A DNA stretch of 26,428 nt from DASWIG01 sp965371445 (GTDB taxonomy: Bacteria > Acidobacteriota > Thermoanaerobaculia > Multivoradales > J023). This document shows positions 15,255-22,797 of the stretch, piece by piece; the stretch's first letter is position 1, and the number at the start of each line of letters is the position of its first letter. The stretch spans positions 1-26,428 of the forward strand of contig CBDUYN010000148.1 of the NCBI GenBank assembly GCA_965371445.1. The letters are read 5' to 3'. The notes under the pieces are model-generated. The model saw nothing but the letters and a program-made list of their open reading frames with translations, had not been told where the DNA came from and ran no database searches. Position numbers and translations under genes: made by a program.

Positions 15255-16262
15255 ATGTCTGTCAGACGCTTCCTTCGGCTTGTGGCTTGGCTGATCGCCG
15301 CCCTCGTTGCGTGTGCCTCGTCTCTCTCCGCCCAGCCGGTTCCCCTCTTCGACGACGTCGGGGCGAACGCCGTCGTCTACTACCCGCCGGTGCACTTCTT
15401 GAGCGCCTACCCGGTCGACGTCAACATTGAGACGCTCAGCACGGCCACGGCCGAGCTCGAGATCGAGCTGCCGCCCTACGGGACGTTCGTCGCCGATCTC
15501 TGGAAGTTCTCGCCCCAGGGCTCGAGCTACTTCTGGCAGGGATTCTTTCGTGACGTCTCCGGCTCGGCGACCCTGAGCGTCACCAGCGGCTTCTACGTCC
15601 ACGGCTGGCTCTACGCCGACGGCCACCCGTTCCTGTTGAGCATGAGGCGGGACCAGGTCTTTCTTTTCGAACGAGGTTGCTTTTCGATTCCCGAGGAACC
15701 GCCTTACTACCCGGGCGACGTGGATCTGCGCCTGGAGCTTGACTACGCCCCGGCGTCGGTGGCGCCGGGAAGCGAAGGGACGGTCTTCTTCACGGTGACG
15801 AACCAGGGACCCGACACCGCGGGCACCTTGCCCGTCGACTGCGACCGGCGTCTGGTGGGCTATTCGTCGAAGCTGCCGATTCCGTCCTCGGACGGCGTCC
15901 CTCTGGTGGACTTCGAAATGGTCGGCGGCTGCATCCTGGAGGGATACCAGGAGCTCGGCGCGGACGAGGCCTACTTTCACGTCTGGGTGGAGGAGCTGGC
16001 GCCCGGCGAGAGCAGGACCTGCGAGATGCGTTACCGCGTCCATCCGTCGGCCTCGGCGTCGGCGGATCCGATCGTCATCGACTGGCGGATGCTGGCGCAG
16101 CAGGACGCCGAGTCGAACCCGGCGGACAACGATGCGACGATGGTCCTGCGCCTGGGCGTCACCGCGGTGCCGGCGCTGTCGCCGGCCGGCGGTGCGGTGC
16201 TATGCGTGGCGCTTTTCGCGGCGTTCGTTTTCGTCTCGCGGCGTTCTCGCCGTCCTCTTTGA
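15255..16262 (+). CDS. secreted protein with DUF11/CARDB-like domain and PALSPAG C-terminal sorting tail
   Basis: A 335-aa exported protein. Residues 1-27 are a signal peptide (RRFLRLVAWLIAALVAC, cleavage near SLSA-QP). The middle is beta-rich. Residues about 155-295 resemble DUF11/CARDB Ig-like modules (LRLELDYAPASVAPGSEGTV, VTNQGPDTAGTLPVD, NPADNDA). The last ~30 residues are a tripartite sorting signal: VPALSPAGGAV, a hydrophobic helix, then RRSRRPL, of the IPTL/PEP-CTERM-like class, which implies envelope attachment and later processing. The start has GGAGG 7 nt upstream. A copy with a 911-bp internal deletion lies at 7780-8177, and both share ~215 bases of leader sequence. Function is unknown. 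Confidence 0.85.
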   Translation: MSVRRFLRLVAWLIAALVACASSLSAQPVPLFDDVGANAVVYYPPVHFLSAYPVDVNIETLSTATAELEIELPPYGTFVADLWKFSPQGSSYFWQGFFRDVSGSATLSVTSGFYVHGWLYADGHPFLLSMRRDQVFLFERGCFSIPEEPPYYPGDVDLRLELDYAPASVAPGSEGTVFFTVTNQGPDTAGTLPVDCDRRLVGYSSKLPIPSSDGVPLVDFEMVGGCILEGYQELGADEAYFHVWVEELAPGESRTCEMRYRVHPSASASADPIVIDWRMLAQQDAESNPADNDATMVLRLGVTAVPALSPAGGAVLCVALFAAFVFVSRRSRRPL

Positions 16263-16305
16263 CCGTGTCAGGAAGCCAAAGACCGCCGAGGGTGAGTCAA
16301 TACGT

Positions 16306-16329
16306 GTTCCCGGGCGGTCGCCCAGGAAC
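16306..16329. terminator. hairpin between convergent genes
   Basis: GTTCCCGGGCG and CGCCCAGGAAC pair as 11-bp arms with one mismatch and a 2-nt loop. It lies 43 bases after the PALSPAG gene and 27 bases beyond the 3' end of the RuBisCO-like gene on the other strand. No clear U-tract, so a shared terminator is only plausible. Confidence 0.35.
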
Positions 16330-16356
16330 GCCGCCTTTCAAACGTAGCGGCAGCGC

Positions 16357-17499
16357 TTACATCTCCTCCGCCAACCGACGAAAATAGGCGCTCGTCTCCA
16401 CCAGGTCCTCGCCCCGATGGAGCGCGCCGCCGATGAGGAAGATCAGCTCCCGGCCATAAGTCGCCAGCATGTCAGGGACCTTGTCGAGGCTCATCCCGCC
16501 GCCCGGCGCGGGAAAGATCGGTCTCACGTCGCCCATCTCGACCGCCGTCCCTTCGGCGATGGAACGGCAGTCGTCGCGGGTAAACGCAAAGCGTCCGCCG
16601 TAGTTGGGATAGACGCTGCCGTCGGCCCCGGCGAGCCGCGCCAGCTGACCGAAGAGCGCGTAGTGCGAGATACCGCTCTCCCGGCCGACGACGAAGGCAC
16701 CCTGATAGGACGGATGGCTCAGGATCGGCAGGTTGATCGAGTCGTCCTCGGCCAGGGCGCGGACGGTGTCGAAACCCACCAGGCCCGGCGCGACGAGTAG
16801 CCCTCCCGCGCCCACCTCGCGCGCCAGACGTGCTCGCTCGAAGACATCGTCGCCGTCGGCTGTGACGTTGGGCATGAAAATCGACCGGCCCCCGGTCTTG
16901 CGGTTGGCCAGTGCAATCTGCTCGACACAACGCTCCAGGCGCTCCCGGTAGCGTCCGAAGGACTGATCCGTCAGGCCGTGGTCGTCCTTGACGATGTCGA
17001 TTCCGCCCAGCGCGAAACGATGGGCGAAGCCGGCGAGATCCGCGGCGGAGAGCCCCATCGGCTTGATCGCCGTCGCCAGAAGCGGTCGCTCCGGCGCGTC
17101 GAACATCTCCCGCAGGCCGCGGCGGCCGAAGCGCGGCCCGCGAAAGCGCTTCCAAAGCGACGGCGAAAGCTCCAGACGCTCCAGACGAATGCCGGGGATC
17201 AGGCTGATGTTTCCGAAAACGACGTTGACGAGCTGGGTCAGCTCCGTCCCCGCGATCTCCACCGCGTAGCTGACGACCACCTCCCAGCCTTCGCCCGTCG
17301 CGGCCGGTTGAAACCTTTCGATCCGTCCCAGGACGTGGTCGTGGATGTCGCCGGGAGCGACGAGCTCGACCGGGAACTCGATCGTCTGCTCGACGGTGAT
17401 CTCCCGCGCCCGCTGCCGGGCTTCGGCTTCGCTGCCCGCCAGACGGTAGCGGACGGCGAAGCGTTCGCCGGAGAGCTGAAGCGAGCCGCCGAGGACCAT
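16357..17499 (-). CDS. RuBisCO-like protein (form IV type)
   Basis: A 380-aa RuBisCO large-subunit homologue. It keeps the KPMGLS motif (Lys146, like Lys175 of RuBisCO) and GGIDIVKDDHGLTDQ, where Lys171 and Asp173 match the carbamylated Lys201 and Asp203, but Glu204 is His174. The loop-6 Lys region is replaced by YPNYGGRF. It should not fix CO2. Members of this superfamily act as enolases, isomerases or decarboxylases on phosphorylated sugar acids, and a KDDH-type relative takes part in branched-sugar (apionate) catabolism; that link is tentative. The start overlaps the stop of the transketolase C-half gene by one base (TGATG), with GAGG upstream, so the three genes form one operon. The longer upstream ORF is a shadow. 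Confidence 0.85.
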   Translation of the reverse strand: MVLGGSLQLSGERFAVRYRLAGSEAEARQRAREITVEQTIEFPVELVAPGDIHDHVLGRIERFQPAATGEGWEVVVSYAVEIAGTELTQLVNVVFGNISLIPGIRLERLELSPSLWKRFRGPRFGRRGLREMFDAPERPLLATAIKPMGLSAADLAGFAHRFALGGIDIVKDDHGLTDQSFGRYRERLERCVEQIALANRKTGGRSIFMPNVTADGDDVFERARLAREVGAGGLLVAPGLVGFDTVRALAEDDSINLPILSHPSYQGAFVVGRESGISHYALFGQLARLAGADGSVYPNYGGRFAFTRDDCRSIAEGTAVEMGDVRPIFPAPGGGMSLDKVPDMLATYGRELIFLIGGALHRGEDLVETSAYFRRLAEEM

Positions 17500-18536
17500 C
17501 AGAGGTCCTCTGCCTTGGCGTCGCCGACGACGGCCGGCGCCGCGTCGCCGGACGATTCGAACGCCGGCATCTCGACCGCGTCGAGCTCCTCCTGGCCGAC
17601 GTCGAAGCGGCTCCCGGTGAGCTCCTCCACTCCGGCGACGAGCGCGGCGGCGTCGAGGCCGTTCTCGCGCATCAGGTAGCGGCGGCTCGCGCCGTGAGCG
17701 TAACGGTCGCGCAGACCGAGGCGCAGGAGCCGCTTGCCGAGCCCCGCCTCGGCCATGACCTCGGCCGTGGCGCTGCCCAGCCCGCCGACGATCGTGTGGT
17801 TCTCCAGCGTCACCACGCCGTGACGGACCGCCGAGATCGCTTGCGGAACGGCCGGGTCGTCGAAGGGCTTCAGGGTCGTGACATGCAGGTGGCGGAGGCC
17901 GAGGCCGCGCCCGGCCAGCACCCGGACGGCCCGCATCGCTTCTTCCGTACAGATGCCGGAGCTCAAGACCGCGACGTCGTCGCCGTCCGAGAGCTGCCGT
18001 GAGCGTCCGAGCCGTAGGGGCTCGTCGGGATCGAAAAGCCGCGGGATCTCGCCGCGGATCATGCGGACGTAGACCGGCCCCGGCTCCGCGTGGGCGACGT
18101 CGAGGACCGACTCGACGTCGGTCGCGTCCCCGGTCTCGAGAATCGTCAGGTTGGGGATCACCCGCAGCACGCCGACGTCGTCGATCGCCTGGTGGGTGGC
18201 GCCGCCCGGGGTGGTGATCCCCGGCAAGAAGCCGAACATGCGCACCGGCAGGTTGGGGTAGGCGATCGACATCGAGATCTGGTCGAGGGCGCGGCGGTAG
18301 AGGAAGACGCCGAAGGTGTGGACGAAGGGTGAGAAGCCTTCGCGCGCCATACCGCCGGCGAAGCTCATCATGTTCTGCTCGGCCATCCCCATGGAAAAAA
18401 AGCGGTCGGGGTAGGTGTCGCGAAAAAGGTCGATCTCGGTCGAGCTGGTGAGATCCGCCGAGAGCACGACGACCTCGGGACGCTCCCGGGCCCAAGCGAC
18501 GAGGTTGCGCGCATGGACGCGCTGGAGAAGCTCCAT
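17499..18536 (-). CDS. transketolase, C-terminal half (pyrimidine-binding subunit)
   Basis: A 345-aa protein with transketolase pyrimidine and C-terminal domains: VVVLSADLTSSTEIDLF, FFSMGMAEQNMMSFAGGMAR (the catalytic Glu of the ThDP site lies in MAEQN), LPGITTPGGATHQAIDD, and VVTLENHTIVGGLGSA in domain III. About 30 extra acidic residues end the protein. The start could be ATG 18542 (ATGA overlap with the upstream stop) or ATG 18536; the latter is preferred because GGGAGGG sits about 6 bases before it. It pairs with the N-terminal half gene directly upstream and precedes the RuBisCO-like gene. The donor and acceptor substrates are unknown. Confidence 0.88.
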   Translation of the reverse strand: MELLQRVHARNLVAWARERPEVVVLSADLTSSTEIDLFRDTYPDRFFSMGMAEQNMMSFAGGMAREGFSPFVHTFGVFLYRRALDQISMSIAYPNLPVRMFGFLPGITTPGGATHQAIDDVGVLRVIPNLTILETGDATDVESVLDVAHAEPGPVYVRMIRGEIPRLFDPDEPLRLGRSRQLSDGDDVAVLSSGICTEEAMRAVRVLAGRGLGLRHLHVTTLKPFDDPAVPQAISAVRHGVVTLENHTIVGGLGSATAEVMAEAGLGKRLLRLGLRDRYAHGASRRYLMRENGLDAAALVAGVEELTGSRFDVGQEELDAVEMPAFESSGDAAPAVVGDAKAEDL

Positions 18537-18538
18537 TC

Positions 18539-19459
18539 TCATCCCTCCCTGAAGCGGTCGAGGACCGCCTGGAAACGTCCGCGTTCCTCGTCGTCCTTGA
18601 AGCGTACGTAGTGGAGCTTCGGCCGGCGTTCCGCGAGGCATTCGACGCCGCGGCAGGGGTCGGTGTAGGCGAGCACCACGAGAGGCCGGCCGTCGCCCTC
18701 TTCCTCGGCGGCGGCGGCGAGCGTTTCGACGTCGTGGCCGTCGACGCGGCGGACCCGGGCGCCGAAGGCTTCGAGCCGGGCGTCCAAGGGCTCGACCTCC
18801 ATTACCTCGTTCATCTCGCCGTCGCATTGCTGGCCGTTGACGTCGACGTAGATCGAGATCTGGTCGAGGTGGTAGAAGGCGAGGGCCTGAAGCGCTTCCC
18901 AGGTCTGGCCCGACTGGAATTCGCCGTCGGACATGAAGATCCAGGAGCGTCCGCTCTCGCCCTTCAGACGCCGGGCGAGGGCGATGCCGGCCGCCTGGCT
19001 CAGCGCCTGGCCCAGGGAGCCGGCGGTGACCTCGTGGCCCGGCGAGTGCTCGGCGCCGATCATCTCGACCGTCGAGCCGTCCTGGTTGAAGGCCGCGAGG
19101 CCTTCGGCGTCCATGCGTCCGACCTCGATCAGGGTCGCGTAGAGGACGAGGGCGTAGTGGACCGGGGACATGAAGAAGCGGTCGAGCTCCGGACCGCGAG
19201 GACCGTTGTAGGCGGCGCCGGTCACCGCGGGGTTGCCGCGTCCGGGGACGCCGGCGAAGGGCGGCGGCAGCGGAGGCGCCGTGCTCGGTCCGAGCTTCAT
19301 GACCCGGAGGTAGAGGGTGGCAAGGAGCTCGGCGGCGGAGCAGGCCTGGCTCAGGTAGCCGCCGTTGTTTCTTAAGGTGTGCTCGAGGACCCGGAGGCGG
19401 ATCCCTCGGGCTACGGCATGGACCTCGTCGGTCCAGGGGGGAGTCGTTGCTTCTGGCAT
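18539..19459 (-). CDS. transketolase, N-terminal half (ThDP-binding subunit)
   Basis: A 306-aa protein with the transketolase diphosphate-binding domain: LRNNGGYLSQACSAAELLATLY, GAEHSPGHEVTAGSLGQALS, and the ThDP/Mg motif FMSDGEFQSGQTWEA through VDVNGQQ. The first Gly of the canonical GDGE is Ser here. Split transketolases made of two genes are common outside the central pentose phosphate enzyme. It is the first gene of a three-gene operon with the C-half and a RuBisCO-like protein, pointing to a dedicated sugar pathway that makes or breaks a ketol unit. No Shine-Dalgarno site; a TAAAGT box lies 6 nt before the ATG. Confidence 0.88.
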   Translation of the reverse strand: MPEATTPPWTDEVHAVARGIRLRVLEHTLRNNGGYLSQACSAAELLATLYLRVMKLGPSTAPPLPPPFAGVPGRGNPAVTGAAYNGPRGPELDRFFMSPVHYALVLYATLIEVGRMDAEGLAAFNQDGSTVEMIGAEHSPGHEVTAGSLGQALSQAAGIALARRLKGESGRSWIFMSDGEFQSGQTWEALQALAFYHLDQISIYVDVNGQQCDGEMNEVMEVEPLDARLEAFGARVRRVDGHDVETLAAAAEEEGDGRPLVVLAYTDPCRGVECLAERRPKLHYVRFKDDEERGRFQAVLDRFREG

Positions 19460-19465
19460 GTCCGG

Positions 19466-19471
19466 ACTTTA
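19466..19471 (-). promoter_or_regulatory. -10-like box of a leaderless promoter for the transketolase operon
   Basis: TAAAGT on the minus strand, 6 nt before ATG 19459. A TTGCAG lies further upstream with a short 15-nt spacer, so the -35 assignment is uncertain. Confidence 0.45.
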
Positions 19472-19566
19472 GCAGCCATGCTGTCTCTGCAACGGCCTTG
19501 TCGTCCGCCAGGCCGACTATGAAGCCGCCGAGCGGGATGGTCCGGAGATTTCACGAGGAGACGGTT

Positions 19567-19784
19567 ATGAAGTGCGTCATCTGCCGGCACGGCGAGCTCA
19601 CGGACGGTTCTACGACGGTGATCCTGGAACGGGGAGAGGCGACGCTGATCTTCAAGGAAGTCCCCGCCAGGGTCTGCGACAACTGTGGCGAGGAGTACGT
19701 CTCTTCCGAGTGTCCCTACTGAAGCGCGCCGAGAACGCACTGAGCCGTGGGACGACGCTTGAGTTGCTGAAGTTCGCCGCTTGA
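19567..19784 (+). pseudogene. YgiT/MqsA-type zinc-finger antitoxin, frameshifted
   Basis: Starting at ATG 19567 (GAGGAG upstream), the protein opens MKCVICRHGELTDGSTTV and continues to VCDNCGEEYVSSE. The two CxxC pairs form the zinc site of MqsA-like antitoxins. A one-base loss near 19710 then gives an early stop after 51 codons. The next frame holds the expected C-terminal helix (VSLLKRAENALSRGTTLELL) ending at 19784. No toxin of the MqsR or DUF4258 kind is seen upstream. It is an orphan and probably dead; a sequencing error at one base would restore it. Confidence 0.7.
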
Positions 19785-19821
19785 GCGTCAAGACTTCCTG
19801 CGGGCTTTTCCGCGGATTTGT

Positions 19822-20409
19822 CTAGCGACCTGGCCCCGGTCCCGGCCCACCTGGTCCCGGACCACCCGGTCCCAGACCGCCCGGTCCGGAGGTCGCTTCG
19901 GAGACCATCGCCTCGACCTCGTCGATCACGGCGTTGAGCTCGTCGCAGATCTGCTTCGCCTCCTGCTGCGAGAACTGGCCGTTGCCCGAATTGATGATGT
20001 CGGCGATGCGCTGGAAGTTCTCCTGGAAGGGGACGTCGGAACCGGAGGAGCTGCCGTAGGCCTGGACGGTCCGGACTTGCGGCGAGCTCATCTCGATGTG
20101 GTACACCGAATTCGTCGACGTCTGTTTGCCGAGACAGGGTTCCTGGAGGATCTCAGCGAGCTGCTCGGCAGTGTCCTTGAGGTCGACCAGGCGTTGCAAC
20201 TCGGCGGGTATGCCCGGCAGCTGCGGCGCGGAGGGCAGTGAGCCCACGGAGGGCAGTGAGACGACGGAGGGCGGTGAGGGTGGAGCCGGCGTGTCGGGCG
20301 CGCAGCCAGGGAGCAGGACGATGGCACAGACGAGCCCTGCGAGTGGCAGGATGCCGGCCACAGCCTGACCGCGTGGGATCCGGAGAAGGGGTTGAGATGT
20401 GTTGCTCAT
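19822..20409 (-). CDS. putative lipoprotein with Gly/Pro-rich tail
   Basis: A 195-aa protein with a lipoprotein signal: hydrophobic AGILPLAGLVCAIVLLPGC with the lipidated Cys36. Behind it lies a Pro/Ser spacer of near-repeats (SLPSVGSLPSAPQLPG), then a helical region about 65-175, and a tail of GPG/GGP repeats (GPGGLGPGGPGPGGPGPGPG). I do not recognise a family. The tail resembles short collagen-like or flexible surface tails. The start ATG 20409 has no usable Shine-Dalgarno spacing but a TAGAAT box 6 nt upstream. It is divergent from the solute-binding protein gene, with 86 bases between them. Confidence 0.6.
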   Translation of the reverse strand: MSNTSQPLLRIPRGQAVAGILPLAGLVCAIVLLPGCAPDTPAPPSPPSVVSLPSVGSLPSAPQLPGIPAELQRLVDLKDTAEQLAEILQEPCLGKQTSTNSVYHIEMSSPQVRTVQAYGSSSGSDVPFQENFQRIADIINSGNGQFSQQEAKQICDELNAVIDEVEAMVSEATSGPGGLGPGGPGPGGPGPGPGR

Positions 20410-20415
20410 CTCCGG

Positions 20416-20421
20416 ATTCTA
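20416..20421 (-). promoter_or_regulatory. -10 box of a leaderless promoter for the lipoprotein gene
   Basis: TAGAAT on the minus strand exactly 6 nt before the ATG at 20409. No good -35 box. Confidence 0.5.
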
Positions 20422-20495
20422 TCCCGAGAATCGTCGGGTGCTATGATCGCGGCGTCTGAGCCGCGAACGTCCATCCACCGACCCGCGAGGAAGCG

Positions 20496-21500
20496 ATGCG
20501 ATCCCTGCGCCCAGCGACGTGGCCTGTTTCCGTCCTTCTCCTCCTGCTCCTCCTCGGCTGCGGCGGCTCCGCCGGGCGCCAGGAGGTGTGGATCTACACG
20601 AGTCTCTACAAAGAGGTCTATCCGCTCTACGAGCCCGGCCTGCGGGAAGCCTTTCCCGGCGTCGAGGTCAAGTGGTACCAGGCGGGCTCGGAAAAAATCG
20701 CCGCCAAGGTCCTGGCCGAGGAGAAAGGCGGCGGCACCAAGGCCGACCTCCTGATGACGTCCGATCTCTTCTTCTACCAGGAGCTGGCCGCGCAGGGCCT
20801 TCTCCTGGAGCTTCGGGGACCGGTCTTCGAGAGCGTCCCCGCGGAGTACCGGGATCCCGGCGGCGCGTTTGCCGTCAACCGTTTCCCGCTCATGGTGCTG
20901 GCCTACAACACGGCCCAGGTCGTGCCCGAGGACGTCCCGCGAAGCTTCGAGGACCTCCTGGACCCGAAGTACAAGGGACGCCTCACGATGCCGTCGCCCC
21001 TGGAGTCGGGGAGCGCGCTGACGACCGCGCTCTACCTCTACCACGCCTTTGGCGAAGGCTACTTCGAGGGCCTCCGGTCGAACGACGTCCTGGCGGCGGG
21101 CGGCAACGGCTCGACGCTTTCGCGCCTCCAGTCGGGGGAGCGTCCGGTGGGGATGGTGCTTTTCGAGAACGTCCTCCAGGCCAGGTCGAAGGGCATGACT
21201 TCGGTCGAGGCGGTGATCCCGGAGGACGGGGCGCTGGTGATTCCGTCGCCGCTCGCCATCTTCAAGGGAACCGAGGACGAGGAGCTGGCCCGCCGTCTCT
21301 TCGACTACCTGCTCGGCGAGGCCCGCACGGTCGTCGTCCAGGGCTGGATGCACACGCCCTTCATCGAGGATCCGCCGCCGGAGGGCACGCCGCCGCTCGG
21401 CGAGCTCGCGCTTCGTCCCTGGGACATCGAGACCTTTGCCGAGTGGGGTAGGAAGCGCCAGGAGGTGAAGACGCTTTTCCAGCGGATCGTCTTGCAGTAG
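20496..21500 (+). CDS. ABC transporter substrate-binding lipoprotein (FbpA-like, iron or related ligand)
   Basis: A 334-aa type II periplasmic binding protein. The lipobox LLLLLLLGC puts the lipidated Cys at 22. The mature part starts EVWIYTSLYKEVYPLYEPGL and keeps ADLLMTSDLFFYQEL, FPLMVLAYNT, DLLDPKYKGRLTMPSP and GNGSTLSRLQSGERPVGMVL, as in ferric-iron and related binding proteins. The ligand is not certain; iron(III) is the nearest family assignment. GAGGAAGCG precedes the ATG, and a TATGAT at about 20443 may be the -10 box. No permease or ATPase gene follows, because a repeat element begins 113 bases later, so its transporter must be encoded elsewhere. Confidence 0.8.
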   Translation: MRSLRPATWPVSVLLLLLLLGCGGSAGRQEVWIYTSLYKEVYPLYEPGLREAFPGVEVKWYQAGSEKIAAKVLAEEKGGGTKADLLMTSDLFFYQELAAQGLLLELRGPVFESVPAEYRDPGGAFAVNRFPLMVLAYNTAQVVPEDVPRSFEDLLDPKYKGRLTMPSPLESGSALTTALYLYHAFGEGYFEGLRSNDVLAAGGNGSTLSRLQSGERPVGMVLFENVLQARSKGMTSVEAVIPEDGALVIPSPLAIFKGTEDEELARRLFDYLLGEARTVVVQGWMHTPFIEDPPPEGTPPLGELALRPWDIETFAEWGRKRQEVKTLFQRIVLQ

Positions 21501-21613
21501 CCGGTCCCGAAGCAAGTAGGCGCCGCAATCGATAGCGAGATGTTCTTCAAGCATCTCACACTTGGGCCGCCACCTCGAGCGTAGCTTCCAGATAGGGAAG
21601 GGATTCAAGAAAG

Positions 21614-21846
21614 CTCTGGGTGGCAAGGTCAAGCAGACGAGGACGACGAATCGAGGTAGAGCGGTCGGTTTTGGCTCAATGGCTCCACGAGGCTAGGCTT
21701 GGCCTTGTCCTCGCTCGGCCGACGTCCGAGCGCGCTCCGCGCGCTCGGACAAGGCCAAGCTGAGCCATAGCGAACCAACGAGGCTTGCCATCCACTTCTG
21801 GAGGCTTGGTTCAGAGGGCCCCGGCGCTTGGCCTTGCCACCCAGAG
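21614..21846. repeat. REP/MITE-like element 1, upstream of the Y1 transposase
   Basis: About 233 bp bounded by 21-bp terminal inverted repeats (21614-21634 and 21826-21846, one mismatch). In the centre is a long hairpin: outer arms 21697-21710 and 21747-21760, and inner perfect 12-bp arms GTCCGAGCGCGC / GCGCGCTCGGAC (21724-21750) with loop TCC. Two more copies lie at 22566 and 26141, all in the same orientation. Confidence 0.8.
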
Positions 21847-21895
21847 ACCTCACTAACTCTGGATTGAACCATCGTCGAAAAATTACGAAAAATCA

Positions 21896-21923
21896 TTGAC
21901 TTCCACACTCACTACACTAAAAT
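21896..21923 (+). promoter_or_regulatory. promoter of the Y1 transposase gene
   Basis: TTGACT (21896-21901), 16-nt spacer, TAAAAT (21918-21923), within an AT-rich stretch unusual for this window. Confidence 0.6.
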
Positions 21924-21955
21924 AAAACCATGCTCAAACGACGGAGGCAAGCACC

Positions 21956-22531
21956 ATGATCATGAAAGACGGTACCCTTCGCCATCTCAGGAAAGACCTC
22001 AACTATCCAGGCCACGCCCACGGTCTGACTTTCTCCTGTTATCATGACTACAAGCTCCTCTCCAAGGATCGGACGCGGCAGTGGCTCGTCGACGCTTTGG
22101 ATCGGGCGCGACGAATCCATGACCTGTTGCTTCTGTCCTACGTGTTCATGCCTGAGCATGCGCACGTGGTCCTCTTGCCGGAGCGCGAGACGTACAACAT
22201 GGGTGAGATTCGAAAGTCGATCAAGCAGGCGGTTTCACGGCGCGCGACGCGTTTCTTGCGCCGCCACGACCCCCGGTGGCTCGAAAAGCTGACGGCTCGT
22301 CAACCGGGGGGCAAGGTCAGATGTCATTTCTGGCAGGACGGTGGCGGATACGACCGCAACGTCATCTCGCCGAACGCCCTTTGGTCGACCATTCGATACA
22401 TTCACGCCAACCCGGTTCGCCGGGGCTTGGTTCGTCATCCGTCGGAGTGGAAGTGGTCGAGTGCCCGCTGGTGGGATGGGGACGACGACGTGAAGCTCGT
22501 GATGGACGGTGACCGGTCGATCTCCCTCTGA
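21956..22531 (+). CDS. REP-associated tyrosine transposase (IS200-like Y1, HUH family)
   Basis: A 191-aa single-strand DNA transposase of the RAYT/TnpA-REP group. The HUH-type metal motif is EHAHVVLLP (His68, His70) after FMPE. The likely nucleophilic Tyr148 lies in IRYIHANPVRRGLV, the family signature, followed by SEWKWSSARWW. Such proteins recognise and move the short palindromic elements around them. The start at 21956 has GGAGG with 8-nt spacing, and a clear promoter lies upstream. It sits between two direct copies of a ~230-bp palindromic element, the expected layout of a REPtron-like unit. It is complete. Confidence 0.92.
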   Translation: MIMKDGTLRHLRKDLNYPGHAHGLTFSCYHDYKLLSKDRTRQWLVDALDRARRIHDLLLLSYVFMPEHAHVVLLPERETYNMGEIRKSIKQAVSRRATRFLRRHDPRWLEKLTARQPGGKVRCHFWQDGGGYDRNVISPNALWSTIRYIHANPVRRGLVRHPSEWKWSSARWWDGDDDVKLVMDGDRSISL

Positions 22532-22565
22532 TCAGATCGCGCAGCTCTGGGTGCCTGGGTGGGTT

Positions 22566-22794
22566 CTGGGTGGCAAGGCCAAGCAGACGAGGACGAAGAA
22601 TCGAGGCAGAGTGCATCGCCTTCACCGCGACGATTCGAGGCGGCTCGGCTTGGCCTTGTCCGAGCGCGCAAAGCGCGCTCGACTGAGGCCGAGCGAAGAC
22701 AAGGCCAAGCCTTGCCATAACAACCTTCCGAGTCTTGCCATTCACCTCCTGAGGCTTCGTTCAAGAAATTTTCGGTGCTTGACCTTGCCACCCA
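22566..22794. repeat. REP/MITE-like element 2, downstream of the Y1 transposase
   Basis: Same orientation and layout as element 1. Terminal inverted repeats lie at 22566-22584 and 22777-22794. Outer hairpin arms are 22647-22660 and 22698-22711 (14 bp perfect). The inner hairpin CGAGCGCGC-AAA-GCGCGCTCG is at 22661-22681. Its right end stops 3 bases from the stop codon of the gene on the other strand. Confidence 0.8.
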
Positions 22795-22797
22795 CCG

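Noticed and set aside
16357..18495. 712-aa frame reading the RuBisCO-like gene with a long N-terminal extension
   Set aside because: The extension is an Arg-rich shadow of the transketolase C-half gene; the true start overlaps that gene's stop at 17499.
20406..21632. 408-aa frame antisense to the solute-binding protein
   Set aside because: Shadow frame over a clear lipoprotein gene.
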